From assembly GCA_007119795.1 (NCBI GenBank), contig SKOZ01000069.1, positions 1 through 15,021 of the forward strand: a DNA stretch of 15,021 nt, in the 5' to 3' direction. The stretch's first letter is position 1, and each line of letters opens with the position of its first letter. Shown piece after piece: positions 1-7,947 of this stretch. A model generated the notes under the pieces. The model saw nothing but the letters and a program-made list of their open reading frames with translations. It did no database searches and was not told the origin of the DNA. Made by a program: the position numbers and the translations under genes. Source of the stretch: Planctomycetales bacterium (GTDB lineage Bacteria; Planctomycetota; Planctomycetia; Pirellulales; Thermoguttaceae).

Positions 1-312
1 CTCCGCCGGGGCGGGCTCGGCTGCTGCGGGTTCGTCCGGCGCCGGACGCGACGCCGCCGCGGCAGGGGGCGCGGCCGCTTGGGGAGGTTGCGCTTCGCCC
101 GGAGTCGGTTCCACTACGGGGCCGGTTGCGGCTCCTTCCTCGCCGAACAGGCCGCGGACCTTGTCGGCGGTGATCCAGTTGTCCAGGCCCTCGCGCCAGA
201 CGAGATCCGTCGGGGCCAGCGTGCCCGCTTCGGCCATCCGCTTGATTCCGGCAGCCGAGATGGGACCGAACTGCTTCCCTTCTTTGGCGTAATACCACTC
301 GACCAGCGCCAT
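1..312 (-). CDS. GYF-domain protein, N-terminal part (runs off left edge)
   Basis: The minus strand reads from ATG at 312 to the window edge without a stop, giving 104 residues. The first 60 or so form a compact domain starting MALVEWYYAKEGKQFGPIS. The W-Y-Y near the start, the Q-x-G-P-I-S turn, a GTLAPTDLVWREG segment and a final NWITADKVRGLF match the pattern of GYF_2-type domains, which bind short peptides and often sit at the front of bacterial membrane or secreted proteins. After residue 60 the chain becomes Pro/Ala/Glu-rich, like a disordered linker. The upstream GAGGA, five bases from the ATG, fits a ribosome binding site. The rest of the protein, possibly with membrane segments, lies outside the window, so its role is unknown. 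The family assignment comes from motif memory. Confidence 0.75.
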   Translation of the reverse strand, partial: MALVEWYYAKEGKQFGPISAAGIKRMAEAGTLAPTDLVWREGLDNWITADKVRGLFGEEGAATGPVVEPTPGEAQPPQAAAPPAAAASRPAPDEPAAAEPAPAE

Positions 313-899
313 GAGTATCCTCGATTGTTGTCTGCGGACGGGGACCAATCGGGTCGGACGAGCACCCGCCCTTGGGACCGGGATTGCCGCCAGCGGCCCG
401 CCGCGGCCATGGTTATGGACGCCCGCGGCGCACGGCACCCCCCTCTTAATCTGCGCCCCGCAGCCCCTCCTGGCAAGCGCGTCGAGGGAAGATGGCGCCG
501 CCGCCCATGCCATAACCCTTGCCGGCGGCTCCGGCTATTCGGCATGGCGCGGTTGCGCCGCGGAACGCCGGAGGGCGGGTGCCCGCCCGATCCCCTTCTT
601 GGCACGGCCGCAGGCGCGGGGGAAGCGTCGGCGCACGTGAGCCTGCATCCATCGCCCCCGGCGGCGGAAGCAACGGATTCCACGAGTTCAAACCGATGCG
701 CGCCACGGTTGTGAAATCCACCCGTCACGAAGTCGTTTTGATATTAGAGGCAGCTTGACGAGCGGATGGAAATCGTCTACCACGGGAGAATCCGGCGTAT
801 TACTGGAAAGGGTGCTGTCAATCGTTGTAGATTGATCTATAATCGTTTATAAGTGTTCCTAACCTAAACCAGGCCACTTCAGAATTAGGAGCCCGTTTC
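313..899. other. Gene-free stretch with AT-richer 3' end
   Basis: This divergent region lies between the GYF-domain gene and the HTH regulator. Open frames on both strands are present, but they lack recognisable domains, plausible starts and family-like composition, so I treat them as GC-driven noise. A perfect inverted repeat with two 7-base arms (GGGCGGG/CCCGCCC, 573-588) is present and has no T-run after it. From about 720 to 890 the composition turns markedly AT-richer than the surroundings, and this part holds the promoter for the regulator. No tRNA or small-RNA gene was recognised. Confidence 0.5.
815..843 (+). promoter_or_regulatory. Sigma70-type promoter for the HTH regulator
   Basis: A perfect -10 hexamer TATAAT (838-843) is preceded at 17 bases by CTGTCA (815-820), which matches four of six -35 consensus positions. 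It lies in an AT-rich pocket about 57 bases before the regulator's ATG, predicting transcription from about 850 and a leader of roughly 50 bases. The following TTTATAA (846-852) is further AT-rich sequence. This is a sequence match only. Confidence 0.6.
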
Positions 900-1355
900 A
901 TGCCCGACCTCGTCAATGTCCTTAAGGAAGAGATTCGCCGTCTGGCCAGGAAGGAAATCCGTTCCCAAGTGGGAACTACCAAGCAAGCCGTCTCCAATTA
1001 CCGCCGCGAGATCGCGCAACTGAAGCGGCAGGTGCGAGATCTAGGCAAGAAGATCGCTTTCCTTTTCGAGCAGGAGCGCAAGCGGCTCGAGCAGCCGGGG
1101 GCTACGGAGGAACCGCCGGAGGGCACCCGTTTCTCACCCCGTTCGGTTCAGGCGCAGCGGAAGCGATTGGGCTTGACGCGGAACGATTTCGCCTTGCTGG
1201 TGGGGGTCTCTCCGCAAACGATCTACAACTGGGAACAGGGCAAAGTCCGGCCCCAGGCGCCGCAGATGGCCGCGCTCGTGGCCGTGCGCACCTTGGGCAA
1301 GCGCGAAGCGGTGGCGCGCCTGGAGGCACTCAAGGGCAGCAACGGCGAAGCCTAG
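900..1355 (+). CDS. Small coiled-coil / XRE-type HTH DNA-binding protein
   Basis: This 151-residue protein is probably a transcription regulator. Residues 5-65 are highly charged and helical (KEEIRRLARKEIR, then REIAQLKRQVRDLGKKIAFL), suggesting a coiled coil for self-association. A Pro/Glu-rich hinge follows (66-80). Residues 83-135 form an XRE/Cro-like helix-turn-helix: RKRLGLTRNDFALLVGVS, then PQTIYNWEQGKVRP, with the usual TIYNWEQGK recognition-helix pattern. The start is supported by AGGAG (887-891) eight bases upstream and the promoter before it. No phage or toxin genes are adjacent, so it looks like an orphan chromosomal regulator rather than part of a mobile element. Its target is not evident. 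It could equally be a nucleoid-associated or structural DNA-binding protein. Confidence 0.85.
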   Translation: MPDLVNVLKEEIRRLARKEIRSQVGTTKQAVSNYRREIAQLKRQVRDLGKKIAFLFEQERKRLEQPGATEEPPEGTRFSPRSVQAQRKRLGLTRNDFALLVGVSPQTIYNWEQGKVRPQAPQMAALVAVRTLGKREAVARLEALKGSNGEA

Positions 1356-1380
1356 GTTTGCGGGGCGAACACCGCACCGG

Positions 1381-1410
1381 GCGCCCTGGCCGGTATTGCC
1401 GGCCCGGCGC
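1381..1410 (+). terminator. Strong GC stem-loop after the regulator, possible terminator
   Basis: GGCCGG (1388-1393) pairs with CCGGCC (1399-1404) around a five-base loop. A second, outer five-pair stem (GCGCC 1381-1385 with GGCGC 1406-1410) is separated from it by a small internal loop. The structure begins 26 bases after the regulator's stop codon, which suggests transcript termination or 3'-end protection. No T-run follows, so it is not a classic intrinsic terminator. It also sits in the leader of the downstream permease. Confidence 0.4.
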
Positions 1411-1596
1411 ATCGTCGCCGCGGTCCAAAGGGTCATGGCGCCCGAGTGTGGGATCGGGAGCGCTCCCGCCCCGCTCCGCCCAGGGGGGATTCTCGCGAGG
1501 CGGCCGAGAGCATACGCTGGATCGGTTCGTACTCGTCGCCGTGCGGCGGCAGAATCGTTCGCGGCCGGCCGATCTGGTAACGCTCGAGAGTCGTCT

Positions 1597-3390
1597 ATGC
1601 CCTGGGAAGCCTGGTTCACGTTCGCGGTGGTGGCGGTGATCGTAGCCGGCCTGGCGCGGAACTGGGCTGCGCCCGACGCGCTTCTGCTCGGGGGGCTGAC
1701 GGCGCTCGTCGTCGTGGGTATGCTCTTCCGCTCCGAGCGACTACCGGCTGCGGGGGACGCGGTGGCCGGCTTCGGCAACGAGGGATTGGTCACCGTAGGC
1801 GTGCTGTTTGTCGTCGTGGCCGGGCTGGTCCGCACCGGGGCCATGACGATGGTCACCCAGCCGCTCCTGGGGCGTCCGCAGACCGTACCCGCCGCCCAGA
1901 CGCGGGTCATGCTCCCCGTGGCGGGACTCTCGGCGTTCCTGAACAACACGCCCATCGTGGCCATGTTCCTCCCGGTGATCGACGACCTCTGCAAGCGGAC
2001 CGGGCTGAGCCCCTCGAAGCTGTTGATCCCGCTATCCTATGCCTCGATCCTCGGCGGCGTGTGCACGCTCATCGGCACGAGCACCAACCTGGTGGTCAAC
2101 GGGCTGGTGATTACCCAGACCCGCCTGCCGAGCCTGGGGATGTTCGAGCCGGCGTGGGTCGCCTTCCCTTGCGCGATCGTGGGGATCGGCTACATGCTCT
2201 TCTTCAGCCGCTGGCTGCTCCCCGAACGGCGCTCGGCGATGCATTTGGTGGCCGACCCGCGGCAATACACCGTGGAGATGCTCGTCAAGCCGGCCGGGCC
2301 CCTGGTCGGACAGTCGATCGAAGAGGCGGGTCTCCGGCACCTCACCGGCCTTTATCTGGCGGAGATCGAACGCGAGGGGGAGATTCTCCCCGCCGTGGGG
2401 CCGCAGGAACGGCTGCGGGCGGGCGACCGCCTCGTCTTCGTGGGCGTGGTCGAGTCGGTGGTCGAGCTGCAGAAGATGCGGGGTCTGGAGCCGGCCACGG
2501 ACCAGATCTTCAAGCTCGATGCCCCCCGCCGCGAACGGTGCCTGATCGAGGCGGTCGTCTCCGACCGCTGTCCGCTGACCTACAAGACGATCCGCGCGGG
2601 CCGCTTCCGCACGGTCTACAACGCGGCGGTGATCGCCGTGGCCCGCAGCGGCCGGCGGGTCCCCGGGAAGATCGGCGACATCATCCTCCTGCCGGGCGAC
2701 ACCCTCCTCCTCGAGGCGCATTCGGCCTTCGTGGAACAGCAACGCAACAGCCGCGAATTTTTCCTGGTCAGCCAGGTGCAGGACTCGGCCCCCCCGCGGC
2801 ACGAGCGGGCCTGGGCGGCGCTGGCCATCCTCGCGGGCATGGTGACCGCGGTGACGGCGGGGCTGCTCCCCATGCTCGCCGGCGCCATGCTGGCCGCCGC
2901 ACTGATGGTCCTCACTCGCTGCTGCACGGGGAGCGAGGCACGCCAGAGCATCGACTGGTCGGTGCTCATCGTGATCGGCGCCGCCTTGGGTATCGGCCAG
3001 GCGATGGACCGCAGCGGCGCCGCCGCGGCCCTGGCGTCGGGCGTGATCCGCCTCGCCGGCGGCAACCCCTGGCTGGTCCTGCTCGCCGTCTACCTGATCA
3101 CCTCCCTCTTCACCGAGTTGATCACCAACAACGCCGCCGCCGTACTCGTCTTCCCCCTGGCGCTCGCCGCCTCGCGAACCTTGGAGGTCAGCTTTATGCC
3201 CTTCGTGATCGCCATCATGGTGGCCGCCTCGGCGAGCTTCGCCACGCCCATCGGGTACCAGACCAACCTCATGGTGTACGGTCCCGGCGGCTACCGCTTC
3301 ACCGATTACCTCCGCTTCGGCCTGCCGATGAACCTCCTGGTGATGACCGTCACCGTATTGCTCGCCCCCTGGATCTGGTCCTTCCGATAG
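1597..3390 (+). CDS. SLC13/DASS-type permease with two RCK_C domains
   Basis: This 597-residue inner-membrane transporter belongs to the SLC13 (ion transporter) superfamily. The N-terminal half has hydrophobic helices (about 5-22, 27-44, 62-79, 103-128, 142-174) and the C-terminal half repeats the design. Pseudo-symmetric substrate/sodium motifs are visible in both halves: FLNNTP (114-119) with GTSTNL (160-165), and ITNNAA (509-514) with GYQTNL (553-558). Between the halves lie two soluble RCK_C (TrkA-C) domains, roughly residues 220-296 and 310-390, each ending in a GDxLxxxG/E-type strand, which usually bind a regulatory ligand. Substrate cannot be read from sequence; relatives carry sulfate, dicarboxylates or other anions. 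I chose ATG 1597, with GAGAG six bases upstream, because the longer in-frame start at 1396 would add 67 residues of non-membrane, low-quality sequence. It converges on murA with a 28-base gap. Confidence 0.88.
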   Translation: MPWEAWFTFAVVAVIVAGLARNWAAPDALLLGGLTALVVVGMLFRSERLPAAGDAVAGFGNEGLVTVGVLFVVVAGLVRTGAMTMVTQPLLGRPQTVPAAQTRVMLPVAGLSAFLNNTPIVAMFLPVIDDLCKRTGLSPSKLLIPLSYASILGGVCTLIGTSTNLVVNGLVITQTRLPSLGMFEPAWVAFPCAIVGIGYMLFFSRWLLPERRSAMHLVADPRQYTVEMLVKPAGPLVGQSIEEAGLRHLTGLYLAEIEREGEILPAVGPQERLRAGDRLVFVGVVESVVELQKMRGLEPATDQIFKLDAPRRERCLIEAVVSDRCPLTYKTIRAGRFRTVYNAAVIAVARSGRRVPGKIGDIILLPGDTLLLEAHSAFVEQQRNSREFFLVSQVQDSAPPRHERAWAALAILAGMVTAVTAGLLPMLAGAMLAAALMVLTRCCTGSEARQSIDWSVLIVIGAALGIGQAMDRSGAAAALASGVIRLAGGNPWLVLLAVYLITSLFTELITNNAAAVLVFPLALAASRTLEVSFMPFVIAIMVAASASFATPIGYQTNLMVYGPGGYRFTDYLRFGLPMNLLVMTVTVLLAPWIWSFR

Positions 3391-3418
3391 TCTGATAGAC
3401 CGTCGCGGGCCGGTGGCT

Positions 3419-4714
3419 TCAGGCCGCGGGCGCCTGCCGGTCCACCGGCTGGCCGTCGGTATGGAGATCGGCCCCCAGCCGTCGAAGCTGGCCCGCCAGA
3501 TCGGCATAGCCGCGATGGAGGTGCCCCAGACCACGGATCACCGATTCGCCCTCCGCCGCCAGTGCAGCCAGCACCAAGGCGGCCGCCGAGCGCAGGTCGG
3601 TCGCTCGGACCTCGGTGCCCCGGAGCCGCGGTACACCGCGGACTACCGCGCGGCTCCCCTGCCGGTCGATCTCGGCCCCGAATCGACCCAGGGGGGCCAA
3701 GTGCAGGAAGCGGTCGGGAAAGACGGCGTCGCCGATGCGGCTCGTGCCGGCGGCAACGGTCGTCAGCGCCGTGAAGGGGGGCTGCATGTCGGTGGGGAAG
3801 GCGGGATAGGGTGCCGCGCACAGCTCCACCGGCAAAGGGCGGCTGGGGGCGTCGACCGCCGCCCAGTCGCCCCCAATCGCTAAGTGGCAGCCACTCTGCC
3901 GCAGGACCGCGAAGAGGGCGTCGAGGTGGCCGGGCACCATTCCCTCCACGCGGACCGTCCCCCGGGTGATCGCCCCGGCGAGCAAGAGCGTGGCGGCCTC
4001 GATCCGGTCGGGGATGACGCGGTGAACTGTCCCGCCGAGTTCGGCGACACCCTCGATCCGCAGCGTGCCGGTCCCCAAGCCGTCGATGCGGGCTCCAAGG
4101 CGGATGAGAAAGCGGCCCAAGTCGACGATCTCCGGTTCGGCGGCAGCACCCAAGATGGTGGTTTCCCCCCGAGCCAGCACGGCTGCGGAGAGGACATTTG
4201 CCGTACCCGTCACCGAGGGGCCCGCCTTCCCCGCAAGCTGGACCCGTGCCCCGCGCAAGCGGGTGGCGCGAGCATGGACGAAACCCTGGCGGAGGGAGAT
4301 TTCCGCACCGAGGGCAGCCAGACCCGCCAAATGGCGTTCGATGGGACGGTCTCCGATGCGGCACCCGCCGGGCAAGGAGACCACCGCCCGCCCGCGCCGC
4401 GCCAGCAGGGGGCCGAGCACGCAGAAGCTCGCCCGCATGCGCCGCACCCACTGCGGCGAAGCCTCGACCGGCTGCCGGTCGGTCGTCTGCAGGCGGAGCC
4501 GACCGTCTTCAAGGCGTTCGACGGTCAGCCCCAGGCTTGCCAGAAGGGCGGAAAGCGTGGACACGTCCCCCAGGGCCGGCACCCCTTCGAGCAGCACCGG
4601 CTCCTCGGCGAGGATCGCTGCCGCCATGATCACCAGGGCGGCGTTCTTTGCCCCGTTGATATAGACATCCCCTCTCAGTGGGGTTCCGCCCCGAATTCGG
4701 AAGAGAGCCTCCAT
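3419..4714 (-). CDS. murA: UDP-N-acetylglucosamine 1-carboxyvinyltransferase
   Basis: MurA transfers enolpyruvate from PEP to UDP-GlcNAc in the cytoplasm, the first committed step of peptidoglycan synthesis. The 431-residue product is close to the usual 420. Key residues are visible: K23-N24 in INGAKNAAL, the RMRAS segment at 92-96, the catalytic Cys118 in LPGGCRIGDRP (the cysteine targeted by fosfomycin), Asp309 in FPTDMQ acting as general base, and Arg375 in TDLRSAAALVLA. These distinguish MurA from the related EPSP synthase AroA. The reading frame stays open up to 5002, but the family normally begins at MEALFRIRGG, so I chose ATG 4714; no strong Shine-Dalgarno precedes it. The gene stands alone, divergent from sdhA and convergent with the permease, outside any mur/dcw cluster. 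Confidence 0.95.
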   Translation of the reverse strand: MEALFRIRGGTPLRGDVYINGAKNAALVIMAAAILAEEPVLLEGVPALGDVSTLSALLASLGLTVERLEDGRLRLQTTDRQPVEASPQWVRRMRASFCVLGPLLARRGRAVVSLPGGCRIGDRPIERHLAGLAALGAEISLRQGFVHARATRLRGARVQLAGKAGPSVTGTANVLSAAVLARGETTILGAAAEPEIVDLGRFLIRLGARIDGLGTGTLRIEGVAELGGTVHRVIPDRIEAATLLLAGAITRGTVRVEGMVPGHLDALFAVLRQSGCHLAIGGDWAAVDAPSRPLPVELCAAPYPAFPTDMQPPFTALTTVAAGTSRIGDAVFPDRFLHLAPLGRFGAEIDRQGSRAVVRGVPRLRGTEVRATDLRSAAALVLAALAAEGESVIRGLGHLHRGYADLAGQLRRLGADLHTDGQPVDRQAPAA

Positions 4715-5069
4715 GCCGCGCCCAATTCTGCTCGGATCCGGTGGGAATCGGCAACGCGCCCGCCTTTGCCGAGCCCATAGCTTACGCCCGCACCGCCAAG
4801 ACACAACCCACCTCTTCCTGGTCCTGGTGGCGACAGGGGCGGCCTTCCCCTCCCATCGGTCCGCTCCGGCAGCACGCGTGCCACGAAAATTTCGGCGGAA
4901 AGCCGCTCGGCGGCGCCGCTGGAAGGTGCAATGACCGAGGGGGCCGCCCCTTGTCCCCCATTCCCCCCCGGCAGTCGAGGAGGCTTGACGTTTGCGACCC
5001 ACTGCGGTTAGGCTGGCATATAATATTTATGACAGTTGGATGCGGATTAATTAAGGACACGTAAGCACG
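4715..5069. other. Divergent murA/sdhA intergenic region
   Basis: This region separates the divergent murA and sdhA starts. The murA-proximal 270 bases are GC-rich and contain no convincing gene. In particular there is no hydrophobic frame that could be an sdhC anchor. The final 60 bases before sdhA are AT-rich and contain the likely sdhA promoter and a TTAATTAA palindrome (5047-5054). A clear murA promoter was not found. Confidence 0.55.
5019..5024 (+). promoter_or_regulatory. Likely -10 element for sdhAB
   Basis: A perfect TATAAT sits 45 bases before the sdhA ATG in the AT-rich end of the intergenic region. No good -35 hexamer stands at 16-18 bases; TTGACG at 4985-4990 is too far (28 bases). 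The weak -35 suggests either an activator-dependent promoter or a different sigma factor preference. Confidence 0.45.
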
Positions 5070-7034
5070 ATGGCACGATCCCGCGTGGCGGTCGTCGGCG
5101 GCGGGCTGGCAGGCCTGGCGGCGACGATGAAACTGGCAGAACTGGGCATCGACGTCGACCTGTTCAGCCTCACTCCCGTGAAGCGGTCGCATAGCTGCTG
5201 CGCGCAAGGGGGGATCAACAGCGTCAACAACCTTACCCGCCAGTTGGGCGACTCGGAATGGAAACACTTTGACGACACCGTCTACGGTGGCGACTTCCTT
5301 GCCCACCAGCCGCCGGTCAAGGAGATGTCGGAGTGGGCTCCCAAGATCATCGACCTGATGGATCGGCTGGGCGTGACCTTCAACCGCACGCCGGAAGGAT
5401 TTCGCGACCAGCGCCGTTTCGGGGGAACGCTCTTCAGCCGCACCGCCTATGCGGGAGCCACCACCGGCCAGCAACTCCTCTATGCCCTCGACGAGCAAGT
5501 CCGCCGCTGGGAGGTCACCGGCCACGTCACCAAGTACGAATTCTGGGATTATCTCGGGCCGATCCTCGACGGGTCGGGCCGTTGCCGCGGCTGTGTGGCC
5601 CAGGACATCGTGGGCATGGAGGTGCGGGCCTTCCCGGCGGATGCCCTGGTGATCGCCTCCGGGGGCATGGGGCTCCTGTACGGACGGTCGACGATGTCGA
5701 TGGTCTGCACGGGGAGCGCCGCCAGCCGCACCTATCAGGCGGGCGCTCGCTATGGCAACGGCGAGTTCGTGCAGGTCCACCCCACCGCCGTTCCCGGGGC
5801 CGACAAGCTGCGACTGATGAGCGAGAGTGCCCGGGGTGAGGGAGGGCGCATCTGGGTCCCACGGACCCCCCAGGATCCCCGGCCGCCGCAGGAGATACCC
5901 GAATCCGAACGATTCTATTTCCTCGAGGAGCGTTATCCGAAATACGGCAACCTCGTGCCCCGGGACATCGCCACCCGGGAAATCTTCAACGTCTGCACGC
6001 GCGACGGGCTCTCCGTCGAAAAGGAGCGGTTCTGCGTCTACCTCGACGTCACCCACATCCCGCGCGAGGAGTTGGACCTCAAGCTGGGAGGCATCCTGGA
6101 GATCTACGAGAAGTTCCAGGGCGTCGACCCCCGGGCCGTGCCCATGAAGATTTTCCCCGCCGTCCACTACTCGATGGGCGGCCTCTGGTGCGACTACGCG
6201 CGCTCCGCCCTTGGGGGGATCGAGGTCGGTTCGCCGCGGAACCAGCAGACGAACATCCCCGGGATTTTCGCCATCGGTGAAGTGGACTACCAGTTTCACG
6301 GAGCTAATCGGCTGGGGGCCAACTCCCTGGTGGCCTGTATTTTCAGCGGGCTCACCGTGGCACCGGGCATCGCCACGGTGCTGGCGAATCTGCCCGGCGG
6401 CACCGCCGCGGAGCAGCCGGTTTCGCTCTTCGAGGATGCCCATCGCAGGCATCAAGCGGCCTACGCCGAGCTGTTGTCCCGGTCACCCGAGGGGGAGAAT
6501 CCGTACCTGCTCCACGAGGAATTGGGTAAGGTCATGACCCGCGCGGCCACGGTGGTGCGCCACAACGACGACCTCGAGCGGGCTTACGAGGAGGTGCTCG
6601 CCTTGGAGGAGCGGGCCGCGCGGGCCGCCATCTCCGACCAGAGCAACTGGACCAATCAGAACGTCGTTTTCGCGCGGGCCCTCTTGGACATGTTCCCCCT
6701 GGCGAAGCTGATCCTCAAGGGCGCGCGCGCCCGCGACGAGTGCCGCGGCGCCCATTACAAGCCCGAGTGCGCCCTGCCGCCGATCACCGCCGCGGACCCC
6801 GCCGAGCGGCGCCGGCAGGCGGAAGACTGGTGCGACCGCTTCGAGGAGAACAACCACCGTTGGTTGAAGTCCACCATCGCCACCTGTGGCGAGAAGGGCG
6901 AGCCGCAGCTCAGCTACGAGGAGGTCGACACCTCGCTGATCCCGCCGCGGCCGCGGCTTTACGGCCTGGCGGGCGGCGACGTTATCGAGGAGGTCTGGCG
7001 AGGTCGGCAGGAGGGGGTGGGGGCGCCCCGCTAG
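5070..7034 (+). CDS. sdhA: Succinate dehydrogenase flavoprotein subunit
   Basis: SdhA oxidises succinate to fumarate and passes electrons through covalent FAD to SdhB; it sits on the cytoplasmic face of the membrane. The 654 residues show the dinucleotide-binding start VAVVGGGLAGLAA, the FAD-linking His41 in RSHSCCAQGGIN, the substrate/FAD motifs HPTAVPG, SARGEGG and HYSMGG, and the late FAD motif GEVDYQFHGANRLGANSL. The wording of the FAD-His and GEVDYQFHG motifs is closer to the Bacillus/Wolinella (menaquinone-type) class than to E. coli SdhA. An AAGGA (5053-5057) lies 12 bases before the ATG, a slightly long spacing. sdhB follows after 61 bases, so the two are very likely cotranscribed. 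The usual upstream partner, sdhC encoding cytochrome b558, is absent: the neighbour is murA on the other strand. Confidence 0.96.
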   Translation: MARSRVAVVGGGLAGLAATMKLAELGIDVDLFSLTPVKRSHSCCAQGGINSVNNLTRQLGDSEWKHFDDTVYGGDFLAHQPPVKEMSEWAPKIIDLMDRLGVTFNRTPEGFRDQRRFGGTLFSRTAYAGATTGQQLLYALDEQVRRWEVTGHVTKYEFWDYLGPILDGSGRCRGCVAQDIVGMEVRAFPADALVIASGGMGLLYGRSTMSMVCTGSAASRTYQAGARYGNGEFVQVHPTAVPGADKLRLMSESARGEGGRIWVPRTPQDPRPPQEIPESERFYFLEERYPKYGNLVPRDIATREIFNVCTRDGLSVEKERFCVYLDVTHIPREELDLKLGGILEIYEKFQGVDPRAVPMKIFPAVHYSMGGLWCDYARSALGGIEVGSPRNQQTNIPGIFAIGEVDYQFHGANRLGANSLVACIFSGLTVAPGIATVLANLPGGTAAEQPVSLFEDAHRRHQAAYAELLSRSPEGENPYLLHEELGKVMTRAATVVRHNDDLERAYEEVLALEERAARAAISDQSNWTNQNVVFARALLDMFPLAKLILKGARARDECRGAHYKPECALPPITAADPAERRRQAEDWCDRFEENNHRWLKSTIATCGEKGEPQLSYEEVDTSLIPPRPRLYGLAGGDVIEEVWRGRQEGVGAPR

Positions 7035-7095
7035 GTGCGCCTCCGCTCGTCTTCCATGCTCCAACCGCCCTGCCACCACTTACCAGCCACTGCCC

Positions 7096-7947
7096 ATGAT
7101 GAACCAGCCGTCTAACGTTCAGAATCAGCGCACCTTCGACGTGGTGATCCTCCGCCAGGACGGGCCCGGAAGACCGAGCTACTGGGAACGCTTCCGCGTG
7201 CCGTACGAGCCGGACATGAACGGCATCAGCGTCTTGCAGCGCATCGCCGCCCTGGGCCGGAACGCCGAGGGCAAGCGCGTCGCTCCGGTGGTCTGGGACT
7301 GCAACTGCCTGGAGGAGGTCTGTGGGGCCTGCACGATGGTCGTCAACGGTCGCGTCCGCCAGGCCTGCACGGCCCTGGTCGACCGCCTGCTGGAGGACGA
7401 CCCGCGGCAGATCGAGCTCAGGCCCATGGGCAAGTTTCCGGTGATCCGCGATCTGATCGTGGACCGCACGCGGATGTTCGAGACGCTCAAGAAGGTCCAG
7501 GCGTGGGTGCCCGTCGACAGCTACCTGCACATGGGGCCGGGGCCGCGGCAGTCGCAGGAGAACCAGCAGCTCGCCTACGTGCTCAGCAAGTGCATGACCT
7601 GCGGCTGCTGCCTGGAGGCCTGCCCGCAGTACCTGAAGATCGAGCTGACCCGCAAGGAGGGCGAGGACGACGCCGCCTTCGCTGCCCGCGAAAAGGAGGC
7701 CTTCAACCGCTCCTTCATGGGCGCGGCGGCCATCTCCCAGATCGATCTGTTCAACCGCCACCCGACGGGCATGATGAACGCCGTCGAGCGGCTCGACGCC
7801 CTCATCGCCGAAGGGGGCATCCAGGTGTGCGGCAACGCGCAGAACTGCGTTCGCGTCTGCCCGAAGGACATCCCTTTGACCACCTCGATCGCCCGCGCCG
7901 GCCGCGCCGCCACGTTCCACGTGCTCAAGCAGTGGCTCGACCGCTAG
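7096..7947 (+). CDS. sdhB: Succinate dehydrogenase iron-sulfur subunit
   Basis: SdhB carries electrons from the SdhA flavin to quinone through three iron-sulfur clusters. In the 283 residues, the ferredoxin-type [2Fe-2S] cysteines are C71, C76, C79 and C91 (with C69 nearby) in WDCNCLEEVCGACTMV and QAC. The [4Fe-4S] set is C166, C169, C172 and C176 in CMTCGCCLEACP. The [3Fe-4S] region is C245, C251 and C255 in CGNAQNCVRVCP, with the later CP at 255-256 completing the pattern. All clusters therefore look intact. The start is MM; either ATG 7096 or 7099 could be used and no strong Shine-Dalgarno decides between them. The stop codon TAG (7945-7947) overlaps the rhomboid stop on the opposite strand. 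Confidence 0.96.
   Translation: MMNQPSNVQNQRTFDVVILRQDGPGRPSYWERFRVPYEPDMNGISVLQRIAALGRNAEGKRVAPVVWDCNCLEEVCGACTMVVNGRVRQACTALVDRLLEDDPRQIELRPMGKFPVIRDLIVDRTRMFETLKKVQAWVPVDSYLHMGPGPRQSQENQQLAYVLSKCMTCGCCLEACPQYLKIELTRKEGEDDAAFAAREKEAFNRSFMGAAAISQIDLFNRHPTGMMNAVERLDALIAEGGIQVCGNAQNCVRVCPKDIPLTTSIARAGRAATFHVLKQWLDR

Noticed and set aside
665..720. T-loop-like GTTCAAACC suggesting a tRNA
   Set aside because: The flanking bases do not form a T-stem or acceptor stem, so no cloverleaf can be drawn.
1396..1596. Upstream start for the permease at 1396
   Set aside because: It adds 67 non-membrane residues and would begin inside the stem-loop after the regulator; ATG 1597 begins directly at the first helix.
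2032..3534. Minus-strand open frame of 500 codons opposite the permease
   Set aside because: Low-complexity His/Arg/Glu/Gly translation with no domain; the plus-strand permease explains the sequence.
4715..5002. N-terminal extension of MurA to an upstream start at 5002
   Set aside because: It adds 96 Arg-rich residues not found in the family, whereas MEALFRIRGG at 4714 gives the normal length.
4985..5024. TTGACG/TATAAT as a complete sdhA promoter
   Set aside because: The spacing is 28 bases, far outside the 16-18 range; only the -10 element is reported.
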